Position numbers and translations under genes: made by a program | The notes under the pieces: generated by a model | Told to the model about the DNA's origin: nothing | What the model saw: the letters and a program-made list of their open reading frames with translations, nothing else | The model's database searches: none | NCBI RefSeq assembly: GCF_000279145.1 | Contig: NC_018178.1 | Span: 1,054,001 to 1,118,000, forward strand | Direction of reading: 5' to 3' | From: Melioribacter roseus P3M-2 | GTDB lineage: Bacteria > Bacteroidota > Ignavibacteria > Ignavibacteriales > Melioribacteraceae | DNA length: 64,000 bases | In this document: positions 16,745-25,233 of the stretch, piece by piece | Numbering within the stretch: position 1 is the stretch's first letter | Layout: each line of letters begins with the position of its first letter

Positions 16745-17713
16745 TCATCCCTGTATTGCAATTTCTGATTTTTGTTTGCTCTCCTCGTAAGCAAAATCCT
16801 CAATCCAATGGGGCAAAAAAGCTTCCAATACGGCCTTTATCATATTTACAGGCACGGCATTTCCCGCTTGTTTACGAGTCTGCGCTTCAGAAACAACAAT
16901 TTTGAAAGATTCAGGAAATCCCTGTAAGCGGAGCATTTCACGAGGAGTTAGTCTTCTAACGCCATTTACCAACAAATAGTTATGGGAGGCTCCCGCTCTT
17001 AAAGCGCAGGAATAATCATAAGAGCTTATATGACCCGCCTTATTTTCGTGCCATATAGAAACTTTGTATTCCGACTTATGAGAATTTAACCTTTTCTCTC
17101 TGATTCTTTCCGACACATAATATTTTTCATCGACGTTTTTCTCTAGAATTTCTTCGAGCGACCGTCTTTTAGGATAAGGCGGAGGCCAACTAAATAAAAT
17201 AAATTTATAATATCCAATAATTATTACCCTCTCTCTTTTTTGAGGCAATCCATAATCTAGCGCATTTAATACTTTATAGTCGACATAGTATCCAAGCTCC
17301 CTAAGAACTCTAAGAATAGTTTTTAGCGTTCTGCCTTTATCGTGTCCGACCAACATTTTTACATTTTCAAGGACAAAGGCTTTTGGTCTTTTTGCCGAAA
17401 GAATTCTAGCTATATCAAAAAACAACGTTCCTCTTGTATCTTCAAAACCTTTCTTTTGTCCAATTATGCTGAATGGTTGGCATGGGAAACCCGCAAATAA
17501 AACGTCATGATCCGGTATATCATTTTCATCAATCTTTGTTATGTCGCCGGCGGGATACTCTCCAAAATTCGCAAAATATGCTTCGCGAGCGTATTTATCT
17601 ATATCGCTTGAAAAAACGCACTTCGGTTTAATTGAATATTCCTTAAAGGCTTGTTCGGCAGCGTACCTAAACCCTCCTATGCCGCAAAATAAATCAATAT
17701 ACTTTATTTCCAT
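16745..17713 (-). CDS. DNA (cytosine-5-)-methyltransferase
   Basis: Methylates cytosine C5 within a short target and protects the host from the partner endonuclease. The 322-residue protein has the ordered motifs: motif I YIDLFCGIGGFRYAAEQ, motif IV GFPCQPFSIIGQKKGF with catalytic Cys about residue 78, DTRGTLFFDIARIL, motif VI FVLENVKML, motif VIII GLPQKRERVIIIGY, and motifs IX/X RRLTPREMLRLQGFP and KQAGNAVPVNMI. The target recognition domain between VIII and IX is small, and its specificity cannot be read. The orientation and order (methylase, endonuclease, vsr) are those of a single type II module. Confidence 0.94.
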   Translation of the reverse strand: MEIKYIDLFCGIGGFRYAAEQAFKEYSIKPKCVFSSDIDKYAREAYFANFGEYPAGDITKIDENDIPDHDVLFAGFPCQPFSIIGQKKGFEDTRGTLFFDIARILSAKRPKAFVLENVKMLVGHDKGRTLKTILRVLRELGYYVDYKVLNALDYGLPQKRERVIIIGYYKFILFSWPPPYPKRRSLEEILEKNVDEKYYVSERIREKRLNSHKSEYKVSIWHENKAGHISSYDYSCALRAGASHNYLLVNGVRRLTPREMLRLQGFPESFKIVVSEAQTRKQAGNAVPVNMIKAVLEAFLPHWIEDFAYEESKQKSEIAIQG

Positions 17714-17829
17714 GGTATTTTAAACTCGAATTGGAGAATCTATTCAGGAAACAATATAATAAATATCCCGATATATTTAAATTGAAAATGCGCGCCCACA
17801 TATTAATTTATGACGCAATAATGTCAAAT

Positions 17830-18972
17830 TTATTCGAGCCTTTTGTTGAATCTTTTGGATGCAAGAAAAAGTATTGAAATTCCCATTGATGCCAGTATCA
17901 ACGTTTCCCGCCACAGCTCGGTAATGCCGATGCCTTTGAGGATAACTCCGCGTATAATAGTAATAAAATATTTCAGGGGAATTATATATGTGATATATTG
18001 AATTATCTTCGGCATATTTTCAATGGGAAAAACAAAACCCGAAAGATAAATCATCGGCATCATTACCCCGAAAACCGTTACCATCATTGCCTGCTGCTGC
18101 GTTTTGGAAATTGTAGAAATGAAAAGTCCTATGCCCAACGTGGAAAGAATAAAGAGCAATGACGCAAACAGGAAAAAAAGCGCGCGGCCTCTTATCGGAA
18201 TTCCGAACCAAAAAACCATAACCGAATTGACGAGCAGTATCATTATAAATCCGAGTATGGTAAACGGTAAAATTTTTCCGAGTATCATTTGCCAGGGTTT
18301 AATCGGCGTTACAATCAACTGTTCCAGAGTGCCGAATTCTTTTTCCTTTACGATCGCAAGCGAAGTAAGCAGGGTTGTAATAATCATAAGCAGCAACGCG
18401 GTAATTCCCGGCACCATAAACACGCGCGTTTTTAATTCCGGATTATACCAGATTCTCGTCTCTGCATTAACCGACTTTAACGGCGATCTGATACCGTTCC
18501 TTTCGATTTTTCCCAGCAAAATGTTTTTTGCATAATCGGCTGTAATCGCCTGAACATACCCGAATGCTATAGAACCTTTATTTCCGTCCGAGCCGTCGAG
18601 AAGAACCTGAACTTTAGCGCCCGTATTGTTTTCAATATCTTTTTCAAAATCGCGAGGTATAATTAATCCCATCGCCGCATTTCCGTTCATTATGGCGTTT
18701 TCAACCTCATCATAATTTTCGCCGGCTCCTTTCATGGTGAAGTAACCGGAATTTACGATTTTCTCCACGTATTTTCGGCTCGAGGAAGACCTGTCTCTGT
18801 CGAGCAGATAAAAATCGACATTATTCACATCGAATGTGGCGGCATAACCCAGAATTATTGTTTGCAGAACCGGAGCTGCCAGCACTATTGCAAACATTTT
18901 CGGGTCCCGTTTAAGTTGCTGGAACTCTTTTTTTATAAAATGGATTACCGTAGCGAATCCTTTTCCGTTCAA
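17830..18972 (-). CDS. ABC-2 type permease (YhhJ/YbhR-like), drug export
   Basis: A 380-residue permease of the ABC-2 family. It starts with an N-terminal membrane helix (KMFAIVLAAPVLQTIILGYA), a periplasmic loop with a soluble domain (YLLDRDRSSSSRKYVEKIV), then five to six helices from MVPGITALLLMIITTLLTSLAIVKEKEFGTLE onward. The EFGTLEQLIVTPIKPWQ stretch is the coupling motif of the group. It is the last gene of a TetR-MFP-ATPase-ATPase-permease-permease operon, with the start (TTG 18972) overlapping the stop of the previous permease. Substrate unknown. Confidence 0.9.
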   Translation of the reverse strand: MNGKGFATVIHFIKKEFQQLKRDPKMFAIVLAAPVLQTIILGYAATFDVNNVDFYLLDRDRSSSSRKYVEKIVNSGYFTMKGAGENYDEVENAIMNGNAAMGLIIPRDFEKDIENNTGAKVQVLLDGSDGNKGSIAFGYVQAITADYAKNILLGKIERNGIRSPLKSVNAETRIWYNPELKTRVFMVPGITALLLMIITTLLTSLAIVKEKEFGTLEQLIVTPIKPWQMILGKILPFTILGFIMILLVNSVMVFWFGIPIRGRALFFLFASLLFILSTLGIGLFISTISKTQQQAMMVTVFGVMMPMIYLSGFVFPIENMPKIIQYITYIIPLKYFITIIRGVILKGIGITELWRETLILASMGISILFLASKRFNKRLE

Positions 18973-20111
18973 CCGTTCAATTCCTTCAGTTGTTTTTTAT
19001 AATATATTTTCGATGCGGCAATCACAACAATAACCGTGAAAACCGCCATATATAAAAGCTGTTCCCAGAAAACTTCGATCCCCGCTCCCTTCAGAAGTAT
19101 AGAGCGAAGACAAACTATATAAAATTTAGTCGGAGTTACATTGGAAAAGACCCGAATAACATAAGGCATGCTTTCGATCGGAAATACAAAGCCCGATAAG
19201 AGCATCGACGGAAGAAGCGAAATCAGCGTTCCTACCTGAAAAGCCACCTGCAGCGAATCGGCTATGACCGAGACCAGAATTCCGATACCGATTGAAGCCG
19301 ACAGAAAGAATAATGTGCTGATCAGCAGCCAGAAATAGCTTCCTTTAACCGCTATTCCAAAGAACAGATACCCCGCCGCCAATATTACTCCGGCGTTAAT
19401 AAATGCAATTACGATATATGGAATTGCTTTGCCCGTTAAAAGTTCGGGAATGTTTATGGAAGACACGTTCAATTGTTCGATTGTGCCGCGCTCTTTTTCC
19501 CTTACAATCGACAACGAAATTGTAACGACCGCAATTATTATCAATATCATTCCGATTAATCCCGGAATAAGAAACCGCGTAGAGTTCAAATCTGGATTGA
19601 ACCAGAAACGGGGCTCGAGCGTAATTGGCGAGGACAATTTAATTCCTCTCGAAGAAAGAAATTCATAATTGAGCTTATTGGAATATCCCGCAGAGGCGGC
19701 GTTGACATAATTCATAATTATCGTCGCGGTGTTGCCGTCGACTCCGTCGATAAGAAACTGAATTTCAGCGCTTTCGTTTCTGTTAATCCTTTTTGAAAAA
19801 TCCGGCGGTATAACCGCAATGCACTGCGCTTTCTTTCTGTCCAGATACTCTTTGATTTCAGCGTCCGATTTAAGATGCGTTACCAAATCGAAGTAATCCG
19901 TGCTCAAAAGAGAATTAATAAATTCTCTGCTTTCAGATGAATTGTCTTTATCGAGCGCCGCCAACTGTATATGCTTCACGTCGAAATTAATGGCATACCC
20001 GAATACTACGAGCAGGAAAACAGGGAAAAGAAAAATCACGCCCATCATCCTTACGTCGCGCAACAGCTGCCGCGTTTCCTTAATCGCTATGGCTTTAATT
20101 CTGTTGAACAT
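18969..20111 (-). CDS. ABC-2 type permease (YbhS-like), drug export
   Basis: A 380-residue permease, paralogous to the next gene (VVFGYAINFDVKH... KEKERGTIEQLNVSS). The start at ATG 20111 is chosen because GGAAG precedes it at proper spacing; the longer frame to 20165 would overlap the ATPase gene further. Six membrane helices are apparent, including MGVIFLFPVFLLVVFGYA, LIGMILIIIAVVTISLS and YIVIAFINAGVILAAGYLF. With its neighbour it would form the membrane heterodimer for two ATPase genes that share its operon. It overlaps the ATPase stop by 17 bp. Confidence 0.9.
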   Translation of the reverse strand: MFNRIKAIAIKETRQLLRDVRMMGVIFLFPVFLLVVFGYAINFDVKHIQLAALDKDNSSESREFINSLLSTDYFDLVTHLKSDAEIKEYLDRKKAQCIAVIPPDFSKRINRNESAEIQFLIDGVDGNTATIIMNYVNAASAGYSNKLNYEFLSSRGIKLSSPITLEPRFWFNPDLNSTRFLIPGLIGMILIIIAVVTISLSIVREKERGTIEQLNVSSINIPELLTGKAIPYIVIAFINAGVILAAGYLFFGIAVKGSYFWLLISTLFFLSASIGIGILVSVIADSLQVAFQVGTLISLLPSMLLSGFVFPIESMPYVIRVFSNVTPTKFYIVCLRSILLKGAGIEVFWEQLLYMAVFTVIVVIAASKIYYKKQLKELNG

Positions 20112-21039
20112 GTTTGCTTCCGCGTTCCAGTAAATGAATGAATACGTCTTCCAGAGTGGGAACAATTCGCGTTATACTGTCGACTTTAACGTCTTTCAGA
20201 TTACAGTATTTTTCTATCGCCCCGGCATCTCGATATTGTTTTTCCGTAATTACGTGAATTTTTTTTCCGAATATAGAAACGTCGATTACAAATTCCGCAT
20301 TCTTCAGTATTTCCATCAGTTCGACGGGGGCGTCGGTTTCGATCTCAAAAACATTGCCGTCGAGGTAATCCGTTTTGAGTTTTTGAGGATTACCTTCGGC
20401 GATCAATCTGCCGGCGTTGATCAGAATAATATCGTTGCAATATTCGGCTTCTTCCAGATAGTGAGTCGTTACCAGGACGGTGGTGCCTTCGCCTGAAAAC
20501 CGGTTAATCAAATCCCAGAAGTTCCTTCTCGAAATCGGATCGACGCCGCTGGTCGGTTCGTCGAGAAACAATATTTCGGGTTTGTGAATTACCGCCACGC
20601 CCAGAGCCAGGCGCTGTTTAATGCCGCCCGGTAAATCACCGGTAAGGACATTTTCTTTTCCTTTAAGATCCGAAATTTCGAGAGCCCATTTTTTCCGTTC
20701 TTCGAGCCGCTTTCCTTCCAGTCCGTATACCCCGCCGAAAAAGTCGATGTTTTCTTCAATCGTCAGATCGTTATACAATGAAAAGCGCTGAGACATATAA
20801 CCGATACTTTGTTTCACTTTATCGGGCTGTTCGACGATACTGAACCCGCCTACTACCGCATCGCCGGTAGTCGGCTCGAGCAAACCGCACAGCATTCGAA
20901 TTGTAGTCGACTTGCCCGCTCCGTTGGCGCCAAGGAACCCGAATATTTCCCCTTTTTCCACTTTGAAGGAAACGTTGTCTACGGCTGTAAAATCGCCGAA
21001 TTTTTTCGTTAAATTTTCTACGACTATACTATAACTCAT
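20095..21039 (-). CDS. ABC transporter ATP-binding protein (YbhF-type half)
   Basis: A 314-residue ATPase of the CcmA/drug-export class. The Walker A motif is FLGANGAGKSTTIRMLCGL, the Q-loop is IGYMSQRFSLYNDL, the signature is LPGGIKQRLALGVAV (PGG, a variant of LSGG), and Walker B is ILFLDEPTSGVDP followed by VTTHYLEEAEYC. The C-terminal 80 residues are the family's extra domain. The E. coli YbhF has two such halves in one protein; here they are separate genes, this one 5 bp downstream of the other. It energises export through the two permeases. Confidence 0.93.
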   Translation of the reverse strand: MSYSIVVENLTKKFGDFTAVDNVSFKVEKGEIFGFLGANGAGKSTTIRMLCGLLEPTTGDAVVGGFSIVEQPDKVKQSIGYMSQRFSLYNDLTIEENIDFFGGVYGLEGKRLEERKKWALEISDLKGKENVLTGDLPGGIKQRLALGVAVIHKPEILFLDEPTSGVDPISRRNFWDLINRFSGEGTTVLVTTHYLEEAEYCNDIILINAGRLIAEGNPQKLKTDYLDGNVFEIETDAPVELMEILKNAEFVIDVSIFGKKIHVITEKQYRDAGAIEKYCNLKDVKVDSITRIVPTLEDVFIHLLERGSKHVQQN

Positions 21040-21044
21040 CCCGC

Positions 21045-21956
21045 TTATTTCCGTTGCTTAATCAAGTACATAAACACATTTTCGATCGAAGGCTCCGTCA
21101 ATCTTTTATCGGCGACCTCGATATTTCCCGAATTCAATATTTTCAGTATACTTTCAACTTCGTCTTTATTTCGTATCAATATGTTAATTCTGTCGCCGAA
21201 GAGTTGGATGTCGTTGTTTATTTCGGAAAGTAATAAATCGTAAGCGTTTTTTATCGGTTTGCATACAATTTCCAGGCTCGTCATACCGATCGATCTTTTT
21301 ATATTATCCGGAGTGTCGCATGCAATAATTTCGCCGTTATTAAACATCGCCACCCGGCTGCATCTTTCCGCTTCGTCCAGATAAGGCGTCGCCATAACAA
21401 TGGTAATTTTATCTTTGATCAAATCGGCGAGTATTTTCCAGAAGTCGCGCCTCGATACCGGGTCTACTCCCGTGGTCGGTTCGTCGAGAAACAATATTTC
21501 GGGTTTATGAATCAAGCTGCATGCAAGAGCGAGTTTCTGTTTCATACCGCCGGATAGTTTTTCGGCAAGTCGCTTTCTGAAAGGCTTCAATCTGGTAAAT
21601 TCGAGCAGTTCGTCCCTTCTTTTTTTGTAATCCGATACGTTGTGAATTTCGGCGAAGAATTCGATATTTTCGTCGACGGTGAGGTCGCCGTAGAGACTGA
21701 ATTTTTGCGAAAGGTAACCGATCCTTTTTTGAATTGCATTTCTATTTTCGGTAATATCCTCTTCGAACAACCGAACTGTTCCCTCGTTGGGATTGAGAAG
21801 CCCGCACATAATCCTAATAGCGGTAGTTTTACCTGCGCCGTCGGGTCCAACGAATCCGAACATTTCTCCTTTATTTACGCTCAAGGAAATTCCGCGGAGC
21901 GCTTCGATTTCGCCGTATTTACGACGTAAGTTATTTATTTCAATAATATTTTTCAT
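21045..21956 (-). CDS. ABC transporter ATP-binding protein (second YbhF-type half)
   Basis: A 303-residue ATPase paralogous to the next gene. Walker A is FVGPDGAGKTTAIRIMCGL, the Q-loop is IGYLSQKFSLYGDL, the signature is KLSGGMKQKLALACS and Walker B is ILFLDEPTTGVDP. In the H-loop region the usual THYLEEAE is MATPYLDEAE, so the H-loop histidine seems to be Pro or Thr in this subunit. Such asymmetric pairs, with one degenerate ATP site, are common in heterodimeric exporters (known of the family), but the residue should be checked. It sits 1 bp downstream of the fusion-protein gene. Confidence 0.93.
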   Translation of the reverse strand: MKNIIEINNLRRKYGEIEALRGISLSVNKGEMFGFVGPDGAGKTTAIRIMCGLLNPNEGTVRLFEEDITENRNAIQKRIGYLSQKFSLYGDLTVDENIEFFAEIHNVSDYKKRRDELLEFTRLKPFRKRLAEKLSGGMKQKLALACSLIHKPEILFLDEPTTGVDPVSRRDFWKILADLIKDKITIVMATPYLDEAERCSRVAMFNNGEIIACDTPDNIKRSIGMTSLEIVCKPIKNAYDLLLSEINNDIQLFGDRINILIRNKDEVESILKILNSGNIEVADKRLTEPSIENVFMYLIKQRK

Positions 21957-22919
21957 TCAAAACGAACCCAGTTGAATTGTCGCATCGGCGGGAATTCCAG
22001 TTTTAAGAACGAACTCCGGATTCGGGATTTCGATTTTAACTTCGAACACAAGTTTTGTTCTTTCGTCTCTGGTCTGAATGTTTTTGGGCGTAAATTCCGC
22101 CTCGGGAGAAATATAAATTATTCTGCCTTCGAATGTTCTGTCGGGATAAGCGTCTACCGTCACGTCAACTTTTTGCCCGAGTTTAATTTTAGGCAGATCG
22201 GTTTCCGGTATATAAACCGACATTTTAACTTTGCTCAAATCGGATACCTTAAAGAGAGCCGAAAGCATCGTTACCGTTTCGCCTTTTTCTATGAATTTTT
22301 TCACTACGAATCCGTCAATCGGCGAAACGACAAAACAGTCGTTCAGACTCTTTTTCAAAAGATCAACCGACGCCCTTGCTTTCTCAACATTCGCTTCGGC
22401 TTGTTTAATTTCTTCGGGTCTCGTAATGTTTTTGAGTTTTGTCAGATTTTCTTTGGCGGAGTTGTATTGAGCCGCCATAATTTGATATCGCGTTTCGGCG
22501 TCGTCGAGTTGTTTTTTATTTACGGCTCCGGTGTCAAATAAATTTTTGATTCTCTCGAAATCCGTTTTGGCGGAATTAAAATTGGCTGCCGCCTGTTTTA
22601 GAACTTCTTCGGCTTGTTTAATATCTTCTTTACGAGCGCCGTTTTTCAACAATGACAATTGAGCTTCCGCAATTTTCAAAGCCGCCTCGGCTTGATTCAA
22701 TTGCAGTTTGTAGGAAGTCGTATCTATTATGCAGAGAGTGTCGCCTCTTTTGACGCGCTCGCCTTCGTCTTTTAATAAGTCGATTATCCGCCCGCTAACT
22801 TGCGAGCTTATCAGAGCTTCGGTCGATTCGATGGTACCCGATTCGACAATACTGTTTTTTCCGTTTTCATTGCAGCCATATAAAAAGACTGCCAACAGAA
22901 GAATAAAAATCTTTTTCAT
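21957..22919 (-). CDS. Membrane fusion (HlyD/YbhG-like) lipoprotein of the ABC efflux operon
   Basis: A 320-residue periplasmic adaptor with a lipoprotein signal (MKKIFILLLAVFLYGC, Cys about residue 16). The order is biotinyl/lipoyl half (SGTIESTEALISSQVSGRI... GDTLCIIDTTSYK), a long helical hairpin (about 60-175, EAALKIAEAQLSLLKNGARKED and the second strand NVEKARASVDLLK), then the second lipoyl half (VVSPIDGFVVKKFIEKGETV) and the beta-barrel (MSVYIPETDLPKIKLGQKVDVTVDAYPDRTFEG). It links the inner-membrane ABC complex to an outer-membrane channel. The start is preceded by GGAAG. Its first 53 bp overlap the end of the tetR gene. Confidence 0.92.
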   Translation of the reverse strand: MKKIFILLLAVFLYGCNENGKNSIVESGTIESTEALISSQVSGRIIDLLKDEGERVKRGDTLCIIDTTSYKLQLNQAEAALKIAEAQLSLLKNGARKEDIKQAEEVLKQAAANFNSAKTDFERIKNLFDTGAVNKKQLDDAETRYQIMAAQYNSAKENLTKLKNITRPEEIKQAEANVEKARASVDLLKKSLNDCFVVSPIDGFVVKKFIEKGETVTMLSALFKVSDLSKVKMSVYIPETDLPKIKLGQKVDVTVDAYPDRTFEGRIIYISPEAEFTPKNIQTRDERTKLVFEVKIEIPNPEFVLKTGIPADATIQLGSF

Positions 22920-23535
22920 TTTCTTCCGACCGTTTGTTTTTAATTATTTTATTATAGACTTCTTTACCTTTATCCGTAAGAATTCCGTTCAGGAAAACGC
23001 CAAAAGTATAATCCACGGCTTCTTTCAACGAAAAACTGTTTTCCAGAATAAAGTCGGGATTGATAACGGATTTAACGGAACTCAAAAAGACGGCTAAAAT
23101 TATCTGCGGAGGAATGTCGACTATATACCCTTCTTCAATTCCCTGTATAAAGACTCTGTAAATATGTTTATTAATTATCCTGGTTCTCATCTCTTCTATT
23201 TCCTTCCAGATTTCCGGTTTGTATACGCGAATGTCGTTTATCCAGTTTGCGCTCATCCTGTTTGCGGCCATGGATTTCAAAGTGTCGGCAAGAAGCGCTA
23301 TTTTTTCTATTGAACTGAGGTCGTCCTTTAAGATATTCCCGATATTCTTTTTGACATTCTTTTTCAAATTTTGAACGGAAGCGCGCAGAAGAGCGTCTTT
23401 GGAACGATAATACTTGTAAATTGTTTTTTTACTCATTTTGAGTTCTGCGGCAATCATATCCATAGAGACCTTGCTAAAGCCTTCGCGAAAAAACTTCTCC
23501 TGAGCCGCTTTTAATATTCTTTCTCGTTCGCTCAT
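22867..23535 (-). CDS. TetR-family transcriptional regulator of the efflux operon
   Basis: A 222-residue regulator starting at ATG 23535 (MSERERILKAAQEKFF). The HTH is FSKVSMDMIAAELKMSKKTIYKYYRSKDAL (about residues 18-48; described in parts only), followed by a ligand-binding helical domain. The longer frame upstream is open but carries no family-like sequence. The gene heads the operon and reads into the fusion-protein gene with a 53-bp overlap. It probably represses the operon and itself, with the inverted repeat at 23571-23608 as likely site. The ligand is unknown. Confidence 0.9.
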   Translation of the reverse strand: MSERERILKAAQEKFFREGFSKVSMDMIAAELKMSKKTIYKYYRSKDALLRASVQNLKKNVKKNIGNILKDDLSSIEKIALLADTLKSMAANRMSANWINDIRVYKPEIWKEIEEMRTRIINKHIYRVFIQGIEEGYIVDIPPQIILAVFLSSVKSVINPDFILENSFSLKEAVDYTFGVFLNGILTDKGKEVYNKIIKNKRSEENEKDFYSSVGSLFIWLQ

Positions 23536-23570
23536 ATAACTTTTATTCGGTTGCGACAAACATAATCGAT

Positions 23571-23608
23571 GGAAACTATAAATGCAAATAATAGTTTCTA
23601 TAGTTTCC
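23571..23608. promoter_or_regulatory. Candidate TetR operator (inverted repeat)
   Basis: GGAAACTAT (23571-23579) has its inverse ATAGTTTCC at 23600-23608 and a second copy of ATAGTTTC at 23591-23598, so one left half-site faces two right half-sites spaced 9 bp apart. The block lies 36 bp upstream of the tetR start in the intergenic region with the peptidase gene. TetR proteins bind such palindromes next to their own genes (family knowledge); binding here is inferred. Confidence 0.6.
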
Positions 23609-23623
23609 CGCCGAAATAAAAGA

Positions 23624-23642
23624 GAGCGGCTTTTTGCCGCTC
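23624..23642 (-). terminator. Rho-independent terminator after the C1 peptidase gene
   Basis: GAGCGGC (23624-23630), loop TTTTT (23631-23635), GCCGCTC (23636-23642) form a perfect 7-bp stem. On the minus strand it lies just after the peptidase stop at 23652 and is followed by the T-rich CTCTTTTATTT. This separates the peptidase gene from the efflux operon. Confidence 0.75.
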
Positions 23643-23651
23643 CCGGTAAAT

Positions 23652-24794
23652 TCAAAAACCTAATTTTGGTCTGATGTCATCCGGCACTGCGTCTTTATGA
23701 ACCATAATGGCAATTACTTTTAATTTTGTATATGCCTCCGACATATACCAGTAACCGTCGTACTTTTTATCTTTGGTCCCCCACGAATTTTTTGTGTAGT
23801 AGTATTTATTTCCGTTCTCGTCTTTTGCGAGTCCGACTATATGCATCAAGTGGTCGTCGGTTGTAGTTTGATTGTCGAACGTTTCCTGCCGCATTTCCTG
23901 GGTAACCGATTTTTCGATTAATTCTTCTTCATCGTTCTCTTCATCTTCGTTGTCGGATTCTTCGACTGGAAGAGTGGCGATTCCTTTTTTCCTGTCGAAA
24001 GTTTTTTCGCTGACGTCGCCGTCCCATGCAATCGAGTAGCCGTTTTCGAGCGCGTAATCCATAATGCGCATCAAATCGTCTATCGGAACGTTATAATACA
24101 AATCCTTGCTCCAATTGTCGGGTATTTCGAGATCGAACTTGCCGTAGAACGGATGATGGGTAAACGACGTCAATTCAACATAATCGTCGGGATTAAACCC
24201 CAGCGAATCGACGAAACTCAAAGGAGTATATTTTTTCCCGTTGTATTCAAATTCAGCAGGCGGCTCTCCCAGATAGATATCGAGCGTAGTTTCTACCAAC
24301 TGCTTCCAGGCAGGAGTTATCTTGCCGCCTTTTTTCTTAACTACCGTACTCACAATCGATTTAAGCACTGCGTCCATTTCGGCGTGATTATGTTCTTTCT
24401 CGCCCTCTTTCAAACCCGAATAAACTTCTTCGGGAACCATCCCATGGCGCCGGATCACGTTCATTACGTCGTGCGCCTGTCCACCCATTCCGAAATTTGT
24501 CAGCCCGTTGTATCTGATATAATTTTCGGCTTTTAAGGGATAAGTAAATCTTACGTTCCACATTGGCGAAAGGATATGCGAGCCCTTGCCCATTCTTATT
24601 AATTCGGTTTCGATAAACGACGTTGTGGCAAACGACCAGCATGTGCCGGTTTTAGCCTGATTTTTTACCGGCGTTGTTTCCACTTTATAAATCATTTCAA
24701 AGCGTTTTTCGTCTTTGTCTTTTTTCTGCGCCGCGGCGACAAACGGAATAACTGCGACGATAAAAATTATTTGTAAAAGTTTTCTGCAGTTCAT
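23652..24794 (-). CDS. Secreted papain-family (C1B, bleomycin hydrolase-like) cysteine peptidase
   Basis: A 380-residue precursor with a signal peptide (LLQIIFIVAVIPFVAAAQ). Catalytic residues by position: Cys52 in NQAKTGTCWSFATTSF, His315 in TTDDHLMHIVG and Asn336 in YYTKNSWGTK. The arrangement is that of the PepC/bleomycin-hydrolase-like C1B peptidases of Bacteroidetes, in an exported form without the C-terminal self-compartmentalising arm. A strongly acidic insert (about residues 278-292: EESDNEDEENDEEEL) precedes the His region and is not expected. A terminator follows the gene. Confidence 0.88.
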   Translation of the reverse strand: MNCRKLLQIIFIVAVIPFVAAAQKKDKDEKRFEMIYKVETTPVKNQAKTGTCWSFATTSFIETELIRMGKGSHILSPMWNVRFTYPLKAENYIRYNGLTNFGMGGQAHDVMNVIRRHGMVPEEVYSGLKEGEKEHNHAEMDAVLKSIVSTVVKKKGGKITPAWKQLVETTLDIYLGEPPAEFEYNGKKYTPLSFVDSLGFNPDDYVELTSFTHHPFYGKFDLEIPDNWSKDLYYNVPIDDLMRIMDYALENGYSIAWDGDVSEKTFDRKKGIATLPVEESDNEDEENDEEELIEKSVTQEMRQETFDNQTTTDDHLMHIVGLAKDENGNKYYYTKNSWGTKDKKYDGYWYMSEAYTKLKVIAIMVHKDAVPDDIRPKLGF

Positions 24795-25233
24795 AGCAAT
24801 CCCGTATTAATTAACGAATTTGATTTACTTTTTAAAATAACGAGAAATGTAATTATTAACGAGGATTTTTTTATTACCGATCTACAAAATTCGTACTGAA
24901 GTAATACACGGCAGGCAGGTTCTTGGTGCGGAAGTTACGGAGTTTTTAGTTAATATATATTTTGTGCCCCGGTTTTAAGCCCGGGTTATTTATGAAAAAG
25001 GAAACATGCTTTTAGTCGCATTAAGCACACAGAAAGGAGAGATATGTCCTTCTTTATTCGCAGAGTCACAAAAACTAAAAAATGATCCGGACATTTTGAA
25101 GAATCCCTCCCCTGGCGGGATGACGAAAAATCTTAGAACTATGTTCATTAAGACAGAAAAGGAAGGGATTCTTTGTCAGATTCCGTCTGGCCCGGAAAGA
25201 CAGCGTGAAAATAAATTTTATTGATCTCCCTTC
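24795..25233. other. Gene-free stretch with hairpin and repeat fragments
   Basis: I see no gene in this 439-bp interval. It holds the upstream region of the C1 peptidase gene on the left, a GC hairpin (CCCGG 24968-24972 and CCGGG 24981-24985), and a repeat-like segment at about 25090-25215 that contains CCCTGGCGGGA and CGGAAAGACAGCGTG, related to the segments at 26436-26475 and 27690-27775. A 72-codon open frame at 25006-25224 covers these repeats and is not believed to be a gene. Confidence 0.5.

Noticed and set aside
25006-25224. 72-codon frame in the gene-free stretch
   Set aside because: It covers repeat fragments and has no recognisable domain or conserved neighbour.
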